DNA of 64,000 nt, from the NCBI RefSeq assembly GCF_900184035.1, contig NZ_FXWP01000011.1:186001-250000 (forward strand). The letters run 5' to 3'. Below the pieces are notes generated by a model that saw only the letters and a program-made list of their open reading frames with translations, ran no database searches and was not told the DNA's origin. The stretch comes from Kosakonia pseudosacchari. Lineage in GTDB: Bacteria > Pseudomonadota > Gammaproteobacteria > Enterobacterales > Enterobacteriaceae. Below, piece after piece: positions 51,159-62,770 of this stretch. The stretch's first letter is position 1, and every line of letters begins with the position of its first letter. Position numbers and translations under genes: made by a program.

Positions 51159-53305
51159 TGACCACAACATCGGCATTTACCCTTAGTGTGCGTCCCGACA
51201 ATGTGGCGGTAGTCGCGATTGATGTACCGAACGAGAAGATGAACACGCTGAAAGCGGAGTTCGCGACCGAAGTGCGCGCCATTCTCAAACAGATCCGCGA
51301 TAACAAATCATTGCGCGGCGTGGTGTTTATCTCAGCAAAACCGGACAACTTTATTGCGGGCGCGGATATCAATATGATCGCCCGCTGCCAGACGGCGAAA
51401 GAGGCCGAGGAGCTTGCCCGCCAGGGACAGCAACTGATGGCGGAAATCCATGCGCTGCCGATCCCGGTGATTGCCGCGATTAATGGCCCCTGCCTCGGCG
51501 GTGGGCTGGAGCTGGCGCTGGCGTGTCATCGCCGGGTTTGTACGAACGACGCCAAAACAGTACTGGGATTACCGGAAGTACAACTGGGTTTGCTTCCTGG
51601 CTCCGGCGGTACGCAGCGTTTGCCACGTCTGATTGGCGTGAGTACCGCGCTGGAGATGATCCTCACCGGCAAACCGTTACGCCCACGGCAGGCATTAAAA
51701 GTGGGGCTGGTGGACGATGTGGTTCCGCCTTCCATTTTACTGGACGCCGCCGTCGGGCTGGTTTCGCAGGGGCGTCCTGCCAGCCGCCATTTACCGGTGC
51801 GCGAGCGTATTCTTGCCGGGCCGCTTGGCCGTACTTTATTGTTCCGCATGGTGGCGAAGAAAACGGAGCAGAAAACCCAGGGGAATTATCCTGCTGCGTC
51901 GCGCATTCTCTCGGTGATCGAAACCGGCCTTGCCCAGGGGCGCAGCAGCGGTTATGACGCTGAAGCGCGCGCGTTTGGCCAACTGGCGATGACGCCGCAA
52001 TCGCAGGCGTTGCGGCATCTCTTCTTTACCAGTACCAATATCAAAAAAGATCCTGGCAGCGCCGTCGAACCCGGCCCGCTTAATAGTGTGGGAGTGCTGG
52101 GCGGTGGGTTGATGGGCGGCGGTATCGCGTTTGTCACGGCCAGCAAAGGCGGCTTGCCGGTTCGCATTAAAGATATTAACGCGAAGGGCATTAACCATGC
52201 GCTGAAATACAGTTGGCAACAACTGGATAAAAAAGTGCGCCGTCGTTACCTGAAACCCGCCGAGCGCGACAGCCAGATGGCGAAGATCTCCGGTTCGCTC
52301 GATTATCGTGGCTTCGCCCACCGCGATCTGGTGATTGAAGCGGTGTTCGAAGATCTTGCGTTGAAGCAGAAAATGGTCGCTGAAGTCGAAGCTAACTGTG
52401 CAGCGCATACCATTTTCGCGTCCAATACCTCGTCTTTACCTATCGGCGATATTGCTGCGAATGCGGCGCGTCCGGAAAAAGTTATCGGATTACATTTTTT
52501 CAGCCCGGTGGAAAAAATGCCGCTGGTGGAGGTGATTCCCCATGCAGGCACCGATGAGCAAACCATTGCCACGACGGTGAAACTGGCGAAAAAACAGGGC
52601 AAAACGCCCATTGTGGTGGCTGATAAAGCTGGCTTTTACGTTAACCGCATCCTCGCGCCTTATATTAATGAAGCGATGCGTCTGTTAAGCGAAGGCCAAC
52701 GTATTGAAACGATCGATCAGGCGCTGGTGAAATTCGGTTTCCCGGTGGGGCCCATCCAGTTGCTGGATGAAGTGGGGATCGATACCGGCACCAAAATTGT
52801 CCCGGTGCTGGAAGCTGCCTACGGGGAACGTTTTAGCGCGCCTGCAAGTGTGGTTAACGCAATCTTGAATGACGATCGCAAAGGCAGAAAAAATGAGCGC
52901 GGTTTCTATCTTTACCCGGCGAAAGGGCGTAAAAGCAAAAAACAGCCAGACCCATCGATCTACCGCTTAATCGGTGTTTCAGATGGCACACAGTTACCGC
53001 CTCAGCAGATAGCGGAACGGTGTGTGATGTTGATGCTGAACGAAGCGGCTCGCTGCTTTGATGAACAGGTGATTCGCAGCGCGCGCGATGGTGATATTGG
53101 CGCCGTGTTTGGCATCGGTTTCCCACCGTTTTTGGGCGGGCCATTCCACTATATGGACGCGCTGGGCGTAAGCGAAGTGGTGGCGACACTACAGCGCTTA
53201 CAGGCGCAGTATGGCGAGCGTTTTACCCCTTGCGAGCCGCTGTTACGCATGGCGGAACAAGGTGTAACTTTCTGGCCGACAAAAGAAACTGAACGTTTCA
53301 GTTAG
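51158..53305 (+). CDS. fadJ: FadJ, multifunctional fatty-acid oxidation protein alpha subunit
   Basis: A 715-residue fusion. The first 190 residues are an enoyl-CoA hydratase ([28 protein letters not shown]); the middle and C-terminal part is an NAD-binding 3-hydroxyacyl-CoA dehydrogenase ([22 protein letters not shown], about residue 310; [17 protein letters not shown]). Pairs with FadI. In E. coli FadIJ works best under anaerobic conditions. No terminator is obvious between fadJ and sixA (53306-53514). Confidence 0.97.
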   Translation: MTTTSAFTLSVRPDNVAVVAIDVPNEKMNTLKAEFATEVRAILKQIRDNKSLRGVVFISAKPDNFIAGADINMIARCQTAKEAEELARQGQQLMAEIHALPIPVIAAINGPCLGGGLELALACHRRVCTNDAKTVLGLPEVQLGLLPGSGGTQRLPRLIGVSTALEMILTGKPLRPRQALKVGLVDDVVPPSILLDAAVGLVSQGRPASRHLPVRERILAGPLGRTLLFRMVAKKTEQKTQGNYPAASRILSVIETGLAQGRSSGYDAEARAFGQLAMTPQSQALRHLFFTSTNIKKDPGSAVEPGPLNSVGVLGGGLMGGGIAFVTASKGGLPVRIKDINAKGINHALKYSWQQLDKKVRRRYLKPAERDSQMAKISGSLDYRGFAHRDLVIEAVFEDLALKQKMVAEVEANCAAHTIFASNTSSLPIGDIAANAARPEKVIGLHFFSPVEKMPLVEVIPHAGTDEQTIATTVKLAKKQGKTPIVVADKAGFYVNRILAPYINEAMRLLSEGQRIETIDQALVKFGFPVGPIQLLDEVGIDTGTKIVPVLEAAYGERFSAPASVVNAILNDDRKGRKNERGFYLYPAKGRKSKKQPDPSIYRLIGVSDGTQLPPQQIAERCVMLMLNEAARCFDEQVIRSARDGDIGAVFGIGFPPFLGGPFHYMDALGVSEVVATLQRLQAQYGERFTPCEPLLRMAEQGVTFWPTKETERFS

Positions 53306-53514
53306 TGTCTAAAAAAGGAATTCTGTTATACCTCATGGGCTTTACGGTTATTTAATAAACAGTAATTGACTATACTTGCGCCATTGAGGTAAAAAACAGC
53401 GTTTCATTCAACGAATGGATCAGGCACAATGCCCGGCCATTAATATTTTCCGGTGTCGTGAAATGATTTTGCGGTGAAAGTATTAATGATTCTGGTTAAC
53501 AAAAGCGGTGCAAT

Positions 53515-54000
53515 ATGCAAGTTTTTATCATGCGTCACGGCGACGCTGCCCTCGATGCAGCCAGTGACTCGGTTCGTCCCTTAACCCCTTGTGGCTGTGA
53601 CGAAACCCGTCTAATGGCAACATGGTTGAAAGGCCAAAAAGTGGATATTGAACGTGTTCTGGTCAGCCCTTTTTTACGTGCTGAACAGACGCTGGATAAG
53701 GTAGGGGAGTGTATGAACCTGCCTGACAACGTGGATGTCCTGCCGGAACTGACGCCCTGTGGCGATATCGGCCTGGTCAGCGCCTATTTACAGGCGCTGG
53801 CAAATGAAGGTACTTCCGCCGTGCTGGTGATTTCTCACCTGCCGCTGGTCGGATACCTGGTGTCCGAGCTCTGCCCGGGTGAAGCGCCGCCGATGTTTAC
53901 CACCTCCGCCATCGCCAGCGTCACGCTGGATGGAGACGGTAAAGGTGTCTTTAACTGGCAAATGAGTCCCTGCAACCTGAAGATGCCAAAAGCTATCTGA
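53515..54000 (+). CDS. sixA: SixA phosphohistidine phosphatase
   Basis: A 161-residue protein of the histidine-phosphatase superfamily beginning MQVFIMRHGDAAL: RHG holds the nucleophilic His8. Later His in VISHLPLVGYL. K-12 SixA is 161 residues. It removes phosphate from the NPr His of the nitrogen PTS (known), and from ArcB (reported). An upstream -10-like TATACT at about 53373 is a possible promoter. Confidence 0.95.
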   Translation: MQVFIMRHGDAALDAASDSVRPLTPCGCDETRLMATWLKGQKVDIERVLVSPFLRAEQTLDKVGECMNLPDNVDVLPELTPCGDIGLVSAYLQALANEGTSAVLVISHLPLVGYLVSELCPGEAPPMFTTSAIASVTLDGDGKGVFNWQMSPCNLKMPKAI

Positions 54001-54020
54001 TTCGCCGGACCATGAAAGAT

Positions 54021-54045
54021 AAAGAGCCGCATAATGCGGCTCTTG
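54021..54045. terminator. Terminator hairpin between sixA and smrB
   Basis: GAGCCGCA-TAA-TGCGGCTC (54024-54042) with T on the right and A on the left; serves both convergent genes. Confidence 0.8.
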
Positions 54046-54057
54046 TCGTTTCTGCCG

Positions 54058-54609
54058 TCAGGGCAACTCCGGCGGTTGCCACTCTTCCACTTCAATAAGC
54101 ACCAGTATCGCCGCATCGCCGCCATACTCTTTTGGCGCCTGGTGAAACGCCATCACATGCGGGTGTTGCGCCAGCCACAGCGGGGTTTGCTGCTTGAGAA
54201 TATGTTTGCCGTGACCGTGCATTACGCAGGCGCAAAACACATGTTCGCGACGGCAGGCGGCAATCAATGCTCCCAGTTCCTGCTTCGCCTGAAGCTGGGT
54301 TAAACCGTGCAGATCAAGAAACAGCTCCGGAGCATAATCGCCACGGCGGATCTTTTTCAGCTCAAAATGGCTGACATCGTCGCGCACATATTTTACCGGG
54401 CCTTCGGTGTTTAACAGCGGCTGGAACTCATCAGAAAAATAGTGGCTGTTATCAGCCTGCTCCTGCAACAACCGTTTCTCCGGCACTTCAGTGATTTTTT
54501 TCCGCGCCGGGCGATGAACCACGGTGTCCTGCTTTATCTGGCGCGTACCGGTCATCAGTTGCCGGAACAGCGCCTGTTCCTCCTCGCTAAGCGATGGTTT
54601 CTTTTTCAT
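54058..54609 (-). CDS. smrB: SmrB, ribosome-rescue endonuclease with Smr domain
   Basis: A 183-residue protein. The Smr domain (residues about 95-175) contains [15 protein letters not shown] and [16 protein letters not shown]. In E. coli, SmrB (YfcN) cuts mRNA between collided ribosomes. The N-terminal half is charged and probably touches the ribosome. Its 5' end faces prmB, 166 bp away. Confidence 0.95.
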   Translation of the reverse strand: MKKKPSLSEEEQALFRQLMTGTRQIKQDTVVHRPARKKITEVPEKRLLQEQADNSHYFSDEFQPLLNTEGPVKYVRDDVSHFELKKIRRGDYAPELFLDLHGLTQLQAKQELGALIAACRREHVFCACVMHGHGKHILKQQTPLWLAQHPHVMAFHQAPKEYGGDAAILVLIEVEEWQPPELP

Positions 54610-54775
54610 CTGCGCATCTCATCTTCTCTTTTTTTCAGTGTACCCGACTCATTGCGCCAGCGGTGCAGCAAAATGCATTTTTACCCCGCGCAGGCGCGTG
54701 AGAATGCTGATTTATCGCCGTCTTCGTGGCAAACTAGCCGCCGAATTTAATGCGAGCATGCGCCTGGGGGATACC

Positions 54776-55708
54776 ATGGATAAAATTTTCGTCGACGAAG
54801 CAGTGAACGAACTGCACACCATTCAGGACATGTTGCGCTGGTCGGTAAGCCGATTTAGCGCCGCCAATATCTGGTACGGCCACGGCACCGACAACCCGTG
54901 GGACGAGGCGGTGCAACTAGTGTTGCCAACGCTCTATCTGCCGCTGGATATCCCGGAAGATATGCGCACCGCGCGTCTGACTTCCAGCGAGCGCCACCGC
55001 ATTGTTGAACGCGTGATTCGCCGCGTTAACGAACGTATTCCGGTCGCTTATCTCACCAACAAAGCCTGGTTCTGTGGTCACGAATTTTATGTGGATGAGC
55101 GCGTGCTGGTGCCGCGTTCGCCGATTGGCGAGCTGATTAACAACCGTTTTGCCGGGCTTATCAATGAACAGCCGAAGCACATTCTGGATATGTGTACCGG
55201 TAGCGGCTGTATCGCGATTGCCTGTGCTTATGCTTTCCCGGAAGCGGAAGTGGACGCCGTCGATATCTCCACGGACGCGCTGGCGGTCACCGAGCACAAT
55301 ATTGAAGAGCACGGGCTTATTCATCACGTGACGCCAATCCGCTCTGACGTCTTCCGCGACTTGCCGAAAGTGCAGTACGACCTGATTGTGACCAACCCGC
55401 CGTACGTTGACGAAGAAGATATGGCAGATCTGCCTTCCGAGTATCGCCACGAGCCAGAACTTGGCCTGGCCTCCGGCAGCGATGGCCTGAAACTGACGCG
55501 CCGTATCCTCGCCTGTGCGCCGGATTACCTCTCTGACAACGGCATCCTGATTTGTGAAGTGGGTAACAGCATGGTACATCTGATGGAACAATACCCGGAC
55601 GTACCGTTTACCTGGCTGGAGTTTGATAACGGCGGGGACGGTGTCTTCATGCTGACCAAAGCGCAGCTTATCGCCGCTCGCGAACACTTCAGCATCTATA
55701 AAGATTAA
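54776..55708 (+). CDS. prmB: PrmB, ribosomal protein L3 glutamine methyltransferase
   Basis: A 310-residue SAM-dependent enzyme (K-12: 310). The SAM motif [20 protein letters not shown] and the catalytic NPPY in [16 protein letters not shown]. It methylates Gln150 of L3. The upstream open frame extends to 54524, but [18 protein letters not shown] is the family start and GGGGGA sits 4-6 bases before ATG 54776. Leads the prmB-aroC-mepA-yfcA-epmC-yfcL series. Confidence 0.96.
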   Translation: MDKIFVDEAVNELHTIQDMLRWSVSRFSAANIWYGHGTDNPWDEAVQLVLPTLYLPLDIPEDMRTARLTSSERHRIVERVIRRVNERIPVAYLTNKAWFCGHEFYVDERVLVPRSPIGELINNRFAGLINEQPKHILDMCTGSGCIAIACAYAFPEAEVDAVDISTDALAVTEHNIEEHGLIHHVTPIRSDVFRDLPKVQYDLIVTNPPYVDEEDMADLPSEYRHEPELGLASGSDGLKLTRRILACAPDYLSDNGILICEVGNSMVHLMEQYPDVPFTWLEFDNGGDGVFMLTKAQLIAAREHFSIYKD

Positions 55709-55745
55709 AACGACGCTCAACACAGACAACGACAACGGAGCCGTG

Positions 55746-56831
55746 ATGGCAGGAAACACAATTGGACAACTCTTTCGCGTAACCACCTTCGGCGAATCGC
55801 ACGGCCTGGCGCTCGGCTGTATTGTCGACGGTGTGCCGCCGGGCATTCCGCTGACCGAAGCGGATCTGCAACACGACCTGGACAGACGCCGCCCGGGGAC
55901 ATCGCGCTACACCACCCAGCGCCGTGAGCCGGATCAGGTGAAAATCCTCTCCGGCGTGTTTGAAGGCGTGACCACCGGCACCAGCATTGGTCTGCTGATT
56001 GAAAACACCGATCAGCGTTCGCAGGATTACGGTGCGATTAAAGATCTGTTCCGTCCGGGACATGCGGATTACACCTACGAGCAAAAATATGGTGTGCGCG
56101 ATTATCGCGGCGGTGGCCGTTCTTCCGCCCGTGAAACGGCGATGCGCGTGGCGGCTGGTGCGATTGCCAAAAAATACCTGGCGCAGAAATTCGGCATTGT
56201 TATTCGCGCTTGCCTGACGCAGATGGGCGACATTCCGCTGGCGATCAAAGCCTGGGATCAGGTTGAGCAGAACCCGTTTTTCTGCCCGGACCCGGACAAA
56301 ATCGAGGCGCTGGATGAACTGATGCGCGGCCTGAAAAAAGAGGGTGATTCCATTGGCGCGAAAGTCACCGTCGTCGCCGATGGCGTACCGGCAGGCCTTG
56401 GCGAGCCGGTGTTTGACCGCCTTGATGCGGATATCGCCCACGCGCTAATGAGCATTAACGCGGTGAAAGGCGTTGAAATTGGCGATGGCTTTGAAGTGGT
56501 AAAACTGCGCGGCAGCGAAAACCGCGATGAAATCACCAGACAGGGTTTCCAGAGCAATCACGCGGGCGGCATTCTGGGCGGTATCAGTAGCGGTCAGCAA
56601 ATCATTGCCAACATTGCGTTGAAACCCACCTCAAGCATCACCGTGCCCGGAAAGACGATCAACCGCTTTGGCGAGGAGGTCGAAATGATCACCAAAGGTC
56701 GTCACGATCCGTGCGTTGGCATTCGCGCCGTACCGATCGCTGAAGCGATGCTTGCTATTGTTTTGATGGATCACTTCCTGCGTCAGCGCGCGCAAAACGC
56801 TGATGTGATAACCGATATTCCACGCTGGTAA
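55746..56831 (+). CDS. aroC: Chorismate synthase
   Basis: A 361-residue FMN-dependent enzyme (K-12: 361). [20 protein letters not shown] has the signature start; [13 protein letters not shown] and [15 protein letters not shown] follow. It makes chorismate from EPSP in the shikimate pathway. ATG 55746 is preferred to GTG 55743 because GGAG is 5 bases before it. Gap to mepA is 2 bp. Confidence 0.97.
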   Translation: MAGNTIGQLFRVTTFGESHGLALGCIVDGVPPGIPLTEADLQHDLDRRRPGTSRYTTQRREPDQVKILSGVFEGVTTGTSIGLLIENTDQRSQDYGAIKDLFRPGHADYTYEQKYGVRDYRGGGRSSARETAMRVAAGAIAKKYLAQKFGIVIRACLTQMGDIPLAIKAWDQVEQNPFFCPDPDKIEALDELMRGLKKEGDSIGAKVTVVADGVPAGLGEPVFDRLDADIAHALMSINAVKGVEIGDGFEVVKLRGSENRDEITRQGFQSNHAGGILGGISSGQQIIANIALKPTSSITVPGKTINRFGEEVEMITKGRHDPCVGIRAVPIAEAMLAIVLMDHFLRQRAQNADVITDIPRW

Positions 56832-56833
56832 TT

Positions 56834-57658
56834 ATGAAAAAAACGGCAATCGCCCTGTTTGCCCTGCTGGCGAGCGCAACTGCCATGGCGGCGACGCCAT
56901 GGCAAAAACTGACCCATCCCGTCGCCGGTAGCCCGCAATCTATCGGCGCGTTTTCCAATGGTTGTATCGTTGGCGCGCATGAGCTGCCGCTACAATCGGA
57001 TCACTACCAGGTAATGCGCACCGACCAACGGCGCTATTTCGGCCACCCGGATCTGGTGTTGTTCATTCAGCGCTTCAGCACGCAGGTGTACAACCTCGGG
57101 CTGGGTACGGTGCTGGTGGGCGATATGGGAATGCCAGCCGGTGGACGCTTTAACGGCGGTCACGCCAGCCACCAGTCGGGGCTGGATGTCGATATCTTCC
57201 TGCAGCTTCCGAAAACGCGCTGGAGCGCGGCGCAACTGCTGAAACCGCAGGCGCTGGATCTGGTTTCCCGCGATGGCAAACAGGTAGTGCCTGCGCTGTG
57301 GAAGCCGGAAATCAGCAGCATGATCAAGCTGGCGGCAGAGGATAACGATGTGACGCGTATCTTCGTGAACCCGGCAATCAAGCAGCAGCTTTGCCTTGAT
57401 GCGGGTAGCGATCGTGACTGGCTGCGCAAAGTGCGCCCGTGGTTCCAGCATCGTGCGCATATGCATGTGCGCCTGCGCTGCCCGGCGGACAGCCTGGAGT
57501 GCCAGGATCAACCGCTGCCGCCGCCTGGCGATGGCTGCGGCGCGGAATTGCAAAGCTGGTTTGAACCGGCGAAGCCGGGTAGTTCAACGCCTGAGAAAAA
57601 GACGCCGCCGCCGTTGCCGCCGTCCTGTCAGGCTTTACTGGATGAACACGCACTCTGA
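56834..57658 (+). CDS. mepA: MepA, murein DD-endopeptidase
   Basis: A 274-residue periplasmic enzyme with signal peptide ([19 protein letters not shown], cut before ATPWQ). Zn ligands sit in [17 protein letters not shown] and in [12 protein letters not shown] near residue 210. It cleaves D-Ala-mDAP crosslinks in peptidoglycan and is penicillin-insensitive. The stop overlaps yfcA by one base. Confidence 0.96.
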   Translation: MKKTAIALFALLASATAMAATPWQKLTHPVAGSPQSIGAFSNGCIVGAHELPLQSDHYQVMRTDQRRYFGHPDLVLFIQRFSTQVYNLGLGTVLVGDMGMPAGGRFNGGHASHQSGLDVDIFLQLPKTRWSAAQLLKPQALDLVSRDGKQVVPALWKPEISSMIKLAAEDNDVTRIFVNPAIKQQLCLDAGSDRDWLRKVRPWFQHRAHMHVRLRCPADSLECQDQPLPPPGDGCGAELQSWFEPAKPGSSTPEKKTPPPLPPSCQALLDEHAL

Positions 57659-58470
57659 TGGAACTCTTTCAACAACTGTTTATGGTGTCACCGCTGCTGC
57701 TGGTGACGCTTTTTTTTGTCGCGCTGCTGGCCGGGTTTATTGACGCGCTGGCGGGTGGCGGTGGGCTGCTAACCGTTCCGGCGCTGATGGCGGCGGGTAT
57801 GTCACCGGCGCAGGCGCTGGCGACCAACAAATTGCAGGCCTGCGGCGGTTCGCTGTCGTCATCGCTCTATTTTATTCGCCGCAAAGTGGTGAATCTCGCC
57901 GATCAGAAGCTCAATATTCTGATGACCTTCATCGGTTCGACCACCGGCGCGCTGCTGGTCCAGCATGTGCAATCCGATGTGCTGCGCCAGATCCTGCCAA
58001 TTTTAGTTATCTGTATTGGCCTCTATTTCCTGCTGATGCCAGGGCTTGGCGAAGAGGATCGTCAGCGCCGCTTGTACGGCCTGCCTTTCGCGCTGGTTTC
58101 CGGCGGCTGTGTCGGTTTTTATGACGGTTTCTTTGGCCCGGGCGCAGGCTCGTTTTACGCCCTGGCGTTTGTCACGCTTGCGGGTTTCAATCTGGCAAAA
58201 TCGACCGCGCATGCCAAAGTGCTGAATGCCACCTCCAACGTCGGCGGGCTGCTGCTATTTATTATTGGCGGCAAAGTGGTGTGGGGTACCGGCTTTGTTA
58301 TGCTGGCCGGGCAATTTCTCGGCGCGCGCATGGGCTCGCGTCTGGTGCTCAGCAAAGGGCAAAAGCTCATTCGTCCGATGATTGTGATTGTCTCGGCGGT
58401 GATGAGCGCAAAACTTCTCTATGACAGTCACGGGCAGGAGATCCTCCAGTATCTGGGGGTGAATGTATGA
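57658..58470 (+). CDS. yfcA: YfcA, TSUP-family membrane transporter
   Basis: A 270-residue inner-membrane protein with eight segments. LAGGGGLLTVPALMAAG and GFYDGFFGPGAGSFY are the two repeat signatures of the TauE/SafE (TSUP) family, which moves organic or sulfur anions. Substrate unknown. The stop overlaps epmC by 4 bp (ATGA). Confidence 0.93.
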   Translation: MELFQQLFMVSPLLLVTLFFVALLAGFIDALAGGGGLLTVPALMAAGMSPAQALATNKLQACGGSLSSSLYFIRRKVVNLADQKLNILMTFIGSTTGALLVQHVQSDVLRQILPILVICIGLYFLLMPGLGEEDRQRRLYGLPFALVSGGCVGFYDGFFGPGAGSFYALAFVTLAGFNLAKSTAHAKVLNATSNVGGLLLFIIGGKVVWGTGFVMLAGQFLGARMGSRLVLSKGQKLIRPMIVIVSAVMSAKLLYDSHGQEILQYLGVNV

Positions 58471-59006
58471 CGCATCACTATCAACAATTAATTGATATTT
58501 TCGACGGCTGTTTTGCCGACGATTTTAATACCCGTCTGATTAAAGGCGACGACGAACCGATCTATCTTCCTGCTGATGCGGATGCACCTTATAACCGCAT
58601 TGTCTTTGCCCACGGCTTTTATGCCAGCGCGTTACACGAAATTTCGCACTGGTGCATTGCGGGAGCAGAACGGCGCAAGCTGGTCGATTTTGGTTACTGG
58701 TACTGCCCGGACGGACGCGATGCGGCGACGCAGGGGAAATTCGAAGATGTTGAAGTCAAACCGCAGGCGTTTGACTGGTTGTTCTGCGTGGCGGCGGGTT
58801 TTCCGTTTAATGTCAGCTGCGACAATCTGGAAGGCGATTTCGAACCCGATCGCATCGTGTTCCAGCGCCGTGTGCATGCACAGGTGATGACGTATCTGGA
58901 GCAGGGCATTCCTGCACGTCCGGCGCGTTTTATTAAAGCATTACAAGATTATTACCAGACGCCGCCCTTAGCGGCAGCACAGTTCCCGTGGCCGGAAGAT
59001 CTGTAA
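58467..59006 (+). CDS. epmC: EpmC, elongation factor P hydroxylase
   Basis: A 179-residue cytoplasmic enzyme: HEISHWCIAGAERR near residue 53 is a His-rich iron-binding motif, and CDNLEGDFEPD follows. EpmC (YfcM) hydroxylates the beta-lysylated Lys34 of EF-P after EpmA and EpmB. K-12 is about 182 residues. Starts in the yfcA stop. Confidence 0.94.
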   Translation: MTHHYQQLIDIFDGCFADDFNTRLIKGDDEPIYLPADADAPYNRIVFAHGFYASALHEISHWCIAGAERRKLVDFGYWYCPDGRDAATQGKFEDVEVKPQAFDWLFCVAAGFPFNVSCDNLEGDFEPDRIVFQRRVHAQVMTYLEQGIPARPARFIKALQDYYQTPPLAAAQFPWPEDL

Positions 59007-59033
59007 GGCCATATTTTCGAGAGAGGAAGAGAG

Positions 59034-59312
59034 ATGATCGCGGAGTTTGAATCACGCATTCTGGCGTTAATAGATAACATGGTGGACCACGCCAGTGATG
59101 ATGAGCTGTTCGCGGGCGGTTATCTGCGCGGCCACCTGACGCTGGCGGTGGCGGAGCTGGAGAGCGGCGATGACCATGCGCCGGAAACCCTGTACGGAAA
59201 AGTGACCACCAGTGTGCAAACCGCTATTCAGGCGGGAGAACTATCGCCGCGCGATCAGGCGCTGGTGCTCGGCATGTGGGAAAACCTCTATCAGCAGGCG
59301 AAAGCGCACTAA
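59034..59312 (+). CDS. yfcL: YfcL
   Basis: A 92-residue acidic helical protein ([35 protein letters not shown]). It matches K-12 YfcL; function unknown. It lies 27 bp after epmC with GAGAGGAAGAGAG before the ATG. Confidence 0.92.
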   Translation: MIAEFESRILALIDNMVDHASDDELFAGGYLRGHLTLAVAELESGDDHAPETLYGKVTTSVQTAIQAGELSPRDQALVLGMWENLYQQAKAH

Positions 59313-59318
59313 GCCGTC

Positions 59319-59347
59319 TTTTCCCTCTCCGCACAGGAGAGGGAAAA
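59319..59347. terminator. Long-stem terminator between yfcL and mnmC
   Basis: TTTTCCCTCTCC-GCACA-GGAGAGGGAAAA, a perfect 12-bp stem between two convergent genes; A/T ends allow use in both directions. Confidence 0.8.
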
Positions 59348-59355
59348 TATTCATC

Positions 59356-61356
59356 TCATTTCACCGCTTTACCCTTCAATAACTTTCTGACCCATAAACG
59401 ATTCGGGTTCATTGCCGCCAGTGTTTCACCGTCCAGCGGGATCGGTTCATTGCTCATTTGTGATGCCAGAATTTCTGCCGCCAGCGGCGCGCTGCACAAC
59501 CCGCGTGAACCCAGCGCACCCAACATAAACAGACCGTCATAGACGGGGGCGCTTATAGCTGTTTCGCCGTGTTCTGCGAGTGTGGCATAGGCGTTAAGCG
59601 TTGCGTCGTAATCCGCTACGTTACCAACCATCGGCAGGTGATCGCGCGTAGCGCAGCGCACGCCGCAGCGTGCATCGCCCGCGCTGACATCCACCGTTTT
59701 AGCCCATGACGCCTGTGGGAAGCAGTCAAGCAACCGCTGGCGGTTCTGCTGCTGATCGGCTTCGCTGTAGGCGGTTTCCTGCTGACCGCGATGATAACTT
59801 GCGCCAATACAGTGCTGCTGATTGTGCGGGTTTTGCGGTGTGAGATAGCCGTCATAACACAGCACCTGGCGCAACGGGCTGAGCTCAGGCGTGGTGGGAA
59901 TATGGCTGACCTGGCCTGCCACCGGATACACCGGTAGCTTTTCCGTTTGCGTAAAGTGGGGAAGGCGATGGCCGTTGGCCAGCACCACGGCGGCATGCTG
60001 GCGTAACTGGCCGCCTTTGATATGCAACTGCCAGTGATTATCTTCAGACGTTAATTGCTCGACATCATAACCATAGTGCACCTGTAAACCCTGTTCACAA
60101 GCCAGCGCGAGGGCGGCCGCCGTGAGCTGCGCCGGGCAGAGCCAGCCGCCAGCCGGGTAAGTGATGCCACCGCAGCCGGTTTCCACGCCGCAGAGCGCAT
60201 CGGCCTCATTTGCCTCAACGCGCCTGGCGAGTTCCGGCGGCAGATCCAGCGTCAGCATTTGATCGATTTTGTGTTGGCTTTTTTCATCCCAGCCGAGTTG
60301 GGTCACGCCGCACCACTGATGGTCAAACTCGACAGGAAGCGCGTCGTACACGCGGCGGGCAAAGGTAAAGGCTGCCGGGAAGAAGCGTGCCAGCGCCGGA
60401 TCGTGGGCGCTGAGCAAAGGATAGAGTGCGCCCTGGCGGTTACCGGATGCGCCTTCGGCAGGGGCGTCATCGGCGCAATACAGTGTGACCTGCCAGCCGC
60501 GACGCAGCAACGCCAGTGATAACAGCGCGCTGGCGACACCGCCGCCAATTAACGCCACCTCGCGCTCCTCTGTGCCGCTGCGGGCAAACCATGGCGCGCG
60601 AACCGCTGGCGCTCGCGGGTTTTCCATCACCCCGGTGAGCATTTCGCGTTTGCGGCCAAAACCTTTGCTTTTGTGCATGGTAAACCCCGCTTCCTGCAGA
60701 CCGCGCCGGACGAAACCCGCCGAGGTAAAGGTCGCCAGCGTACCGCCTGGCCTTGCAAGGCGCGCCATTGCCTGAAACAGATTGGGTGTCCACATGTCCG
60801 GGTTTTTGGCAGGCGCAAACCCATCAAGAAACCAGGCGTCCACGCTCTGGTTGAGCGAATCATCCAGCGTATCGGTCAGTTCATTGATGTCGCCGAACCA
60901 TAAATCGAGCGTCACACGACCGCCGTCCAGCAACAGGCGGTGGCAGCCGGCAAAAGGCAGTGGCCACTGCGCTTGCAGCTGTTCTGCCCAGCTTGCCAGT
61001 TCCGGCCAGTGGGCATGCGCTTTGCGCAGATCGCCCTGGGTGAGCGGAAATTTTTCAAAACTGATGAAATGTAATCTTTCCAGGGTAGCGTCGGGGTTAA
61101 CTGCGCGAAAGGCCGTAAACGCCTGCCAGAGGGTTAGGAAGTTCAGACCGGTGCCGAAACCGCTCTCCGCAACCACAAACAGCGGGCGCGGGTGATCCAA
61201 AAAACGCTGTTCAAGACGGTTGCCGCCGAGAAAAACATAACGTGTCTCTTCCAGTCCGTTATCATTAGAGAAGTAGACATCGTCAAAATCTCGGGAAACA
61301 GGTGTACCCTCAGCGTTGAATTCCAGGTTGGCGGATTGTATAGCGGTTTGTTTCAC
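59356..61356 (-). CDS. mnmC: MnmC, bifunctional tRNA mnm5s2U34 biosynthesis enzyme
   Basis: A 666-residue fusion. The N-terminal half (from [19 protein letters not shown]) is a SAM methyltransferase, with [17 protein letters not shown]; the C-terminal half from [21 protein letters not shown] is an FAD-dependent oxidase, with [17 protein letters not shown] near the end. It removes carboxymethyl and then methylates U34 in some tRNAs. GTG 61356 was chosen ([14 protein letters not shown] matches K-12 MKHYSIQPANLEFN). An upstream start at 61416 adds 20 unlike residues. Convergent with yfcL. Confidence 0.95.
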   Translation of the reverse strand: MKQTAIQSANLEFNAEGTPVSRDFDDVYFSNDNGLEETRYVFLGGNRLEQRFLDHPRPLFVVAESGFGTGLNFLTLWQAFTAFRAVNPDATLERLHFISFEKFPLTQGDLRKAHAHWPELASWAEQLQAQWPLPFAGCHRLLLDGGRVTLDLWFGDINELTDTLDDSLNQSVDAWFLDGFAPAKNPDMWTPNLFQAMARLARPGGTLATFTSAGFVRRGLQEAGFTMHKSKGFGRKREMLTGVMENPRAPAVRAPWFARSGTEEREVALIGGGVASALLSLALLRRGWQVTLYCADDAPAEGASGNRQGALYPLLSAHDPALARFFPAAFTFARRVYDALPVEFDHQWCGVTQLGWDEKSQHKIDQMLTLDLPPELARRVEANEADALCGVETGCGGITYPAGGWLCPAQLTAAALALACEQGLQVHYGYDVEQLTSEDNHWQLHIKGGQLRQHAAVVLANGHRLPHFTQTEKLPVYPVAGQVSHIPTTPELSPLRQVLCYDGYLTPQNPHNQQHCIGASYHRGQQETAYSEADQQQNRQRLLDCFPQASWAKTVDVSAGDARCGVRCATRDHLPMVGNVADYDATLNAYATLAEHGETAISAPVYDGLFMLGALGSRGLCSAPLAAEILASQMSNEPIPLDGETLAAMNPNRLWVRKLLKGKAVK

Positions 61357-61431
61357 GTAAGTTACTCGTCCATCAAGCAGTGCCACGATCTTAACGGGGG
61401 ACAAAGAAAGGCGCAAATTTCCTCAGAAATT

Positions 61432-61472
61432 GTCTGATCGGACTTGTTCGGCGTACAAGTGTACGCTATCTT
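61432..61472 (+). promoter_or_regulatory. fabB promoter with FadR and FabR sites
   Basis: GTCTGATCGGACTTGTT (61432-61448) fits the FadR consensus at nearly every fixed position. GCGTACA-AG-TGTACGC (61451-61466) is a perfect FabR palindrome. TTGTTC (61444-61449) and TATCTT (61467-61472) form a promoter with 17-bp spacing, so FadR (activator) covers the -35 and FabR (repressor) fills the spacer. Known for E. coli fabB. Confidence 0.92.
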
Positions 61473-61512
61473 GCGACTCGAAACTTAATTAGTGCGACTT
61501 TAGGGGTATTGA

Positions 61513-62727
61513 ATGAAACGTGCAGTGATTACTGGCCTGGGCATCGTTTCCAGCATTGGTAACAACCAGCAGGAAGTCCTGGCATCCCTGCGTGAAGGAC
61601 GCTCAGGGATCACATTCTCTCAGGAATTTAAAGATTCCGGCATGCGCAGCCACGTATGGGGTAACGTTAAACTGGACACCACTGGTTTGATTGACCGTAA
61701 AGTGGTTCGTTTCATGAACGATGCCTCTATCTATTCCTATCTCTCCATGCAGCAGGCGATTGAAGATGCTGGCCTGAAAGACGAGGTTTATCAGAACAAC
61801 CCGCGCGTGGGCCTGATCGCAGGTTCTGGCGGTTCGTCTAAATCTCAGGTTTTCGGTGCTGATGCAATGCGCAGCCCGCGTGGTCTGAAAGCGGTTGGCC
61901 CGTATGTGGTCACCAAAGCGATGGCGTCTGCGGTTTCCGCGTGCCTTGCAACACCGTTTAAAATTCACGGCGTGAACTACTCGATCAGCTCCGCGTGTGC
62001 GACTTCCGCCCACTGTATCGGTAACGCCGTAGAGCAGATCCAACTAGGTAAACAGGACATCGTTTTTGCCGGCGGCGGCGAAGAGCTGTGCTGGGAAATG
62101 GCTTGCGAGTTCGACGCCATGGGCGCGCTCTCGACCAAATACAACGACACGCCGGAAAAAGCGTCCCGTACTTACGATAAAAACCGTGACGGTTTCGTTA
62201 TCGCAGGCGGCGGCGGTATGGTGGTTGTTGAAGAGCTGGAGCACGCACTGGCGCGCGGCGCGCACATTTATGCGGAAATCGTTGGCTACGGCGCGACCTC
62301 CGATGGTGCAGACATGGTAGCGCCGTCAGGCGAAGGCGCAGTGCGCTGCATGAAGATGGCGATGCACGGTGTTGATACCCCGATCGACTATCTGAACTCC
62401 CACGGCACTTCCACGCCGGTCGGCGATGTGAAAGAACTGGGTGCCATCCGCGAAGTGTTTGGCAACAACAGCCCGGCGATTTCCGCGACCAAAGCGATGA
62501 CTGGTCACTCTCTGGGTGCCGCAGGCGTTCAGGAAGCGATCTACTCTCTGCTGATGCTGGAGCACGGCTTTATCGCCCCGAGCATTAACGTGGAAGAACT
62601 CGATGAGCAGGCTGAAGGTCTGAACATCGTCACTAAACCGATGGATGCGACATTAACTACCGTGATGTCTAACAGCTTCGGTTTTGGCGGCACGAACGCC
62701 ACGCTGGTGATGCGCAAACTGAAATAA
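61513..62727 (+). CDS. fabB: FabB, 3-oxoacyl-ACP synthase I
   Basis: A 404-residue condensing enzyme (K-12: 406). Active-site Cys in [12 protein letters not shown] (about residue 163), His in [11 protein letters not shown] and [16 protein letters not shown]. It elongates acyl chains and is essential for unsaturated fatty acids. AGGGG 6 bases before ATG. It is divergent from mnmC by 156 bp. Confidence 0.98.
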   Translation: MKRAVITGLGIVSSIGNNQQEVLASLREGRSGITFSQEFKDSGMRSHVWGNVKLDTTGLIDRKVVRFMNDASIYSYLSMQQAIEDAGLKDEVYQNNPRVGLIAGSGGSSKSQVFGADAMRSPRGLKAVGPYVVTKAMASAVSACLATPFKIHGVNYSISSACATSAHCIGNAVEQIQLGKQDIVFAGGGEELCWEMACEFDAMGALSTKYNDTPEKASRTYDKNRDGFVIAGGGGMVVVEELEHALARGAHIYAEIVGYGATSDGADMVAPSGEGAVRCMKMAMHGVDTPIDYLNSHGTSTPVGDVKELGAIREVFGNNSPAISATKAMTGHSLGAAGVQEAIYSLLMLEHGFIAPSINVEELDEQAEGLNIVTKPMDATLTTVMSNSFGFGGTNATLVMRKLK

Positions 62728-62747
62728 GTTTGTCTTACCGCGAGAAG

Positions 62748-62770
62748 GGGAGCCTGAGGCTCCCTTTTTT
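62748..62770 (+). terminator. Terminator after fabB
   Basis: GGGAGCC-TGA-GGCTCCC then six T. Confidence 0.92.
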
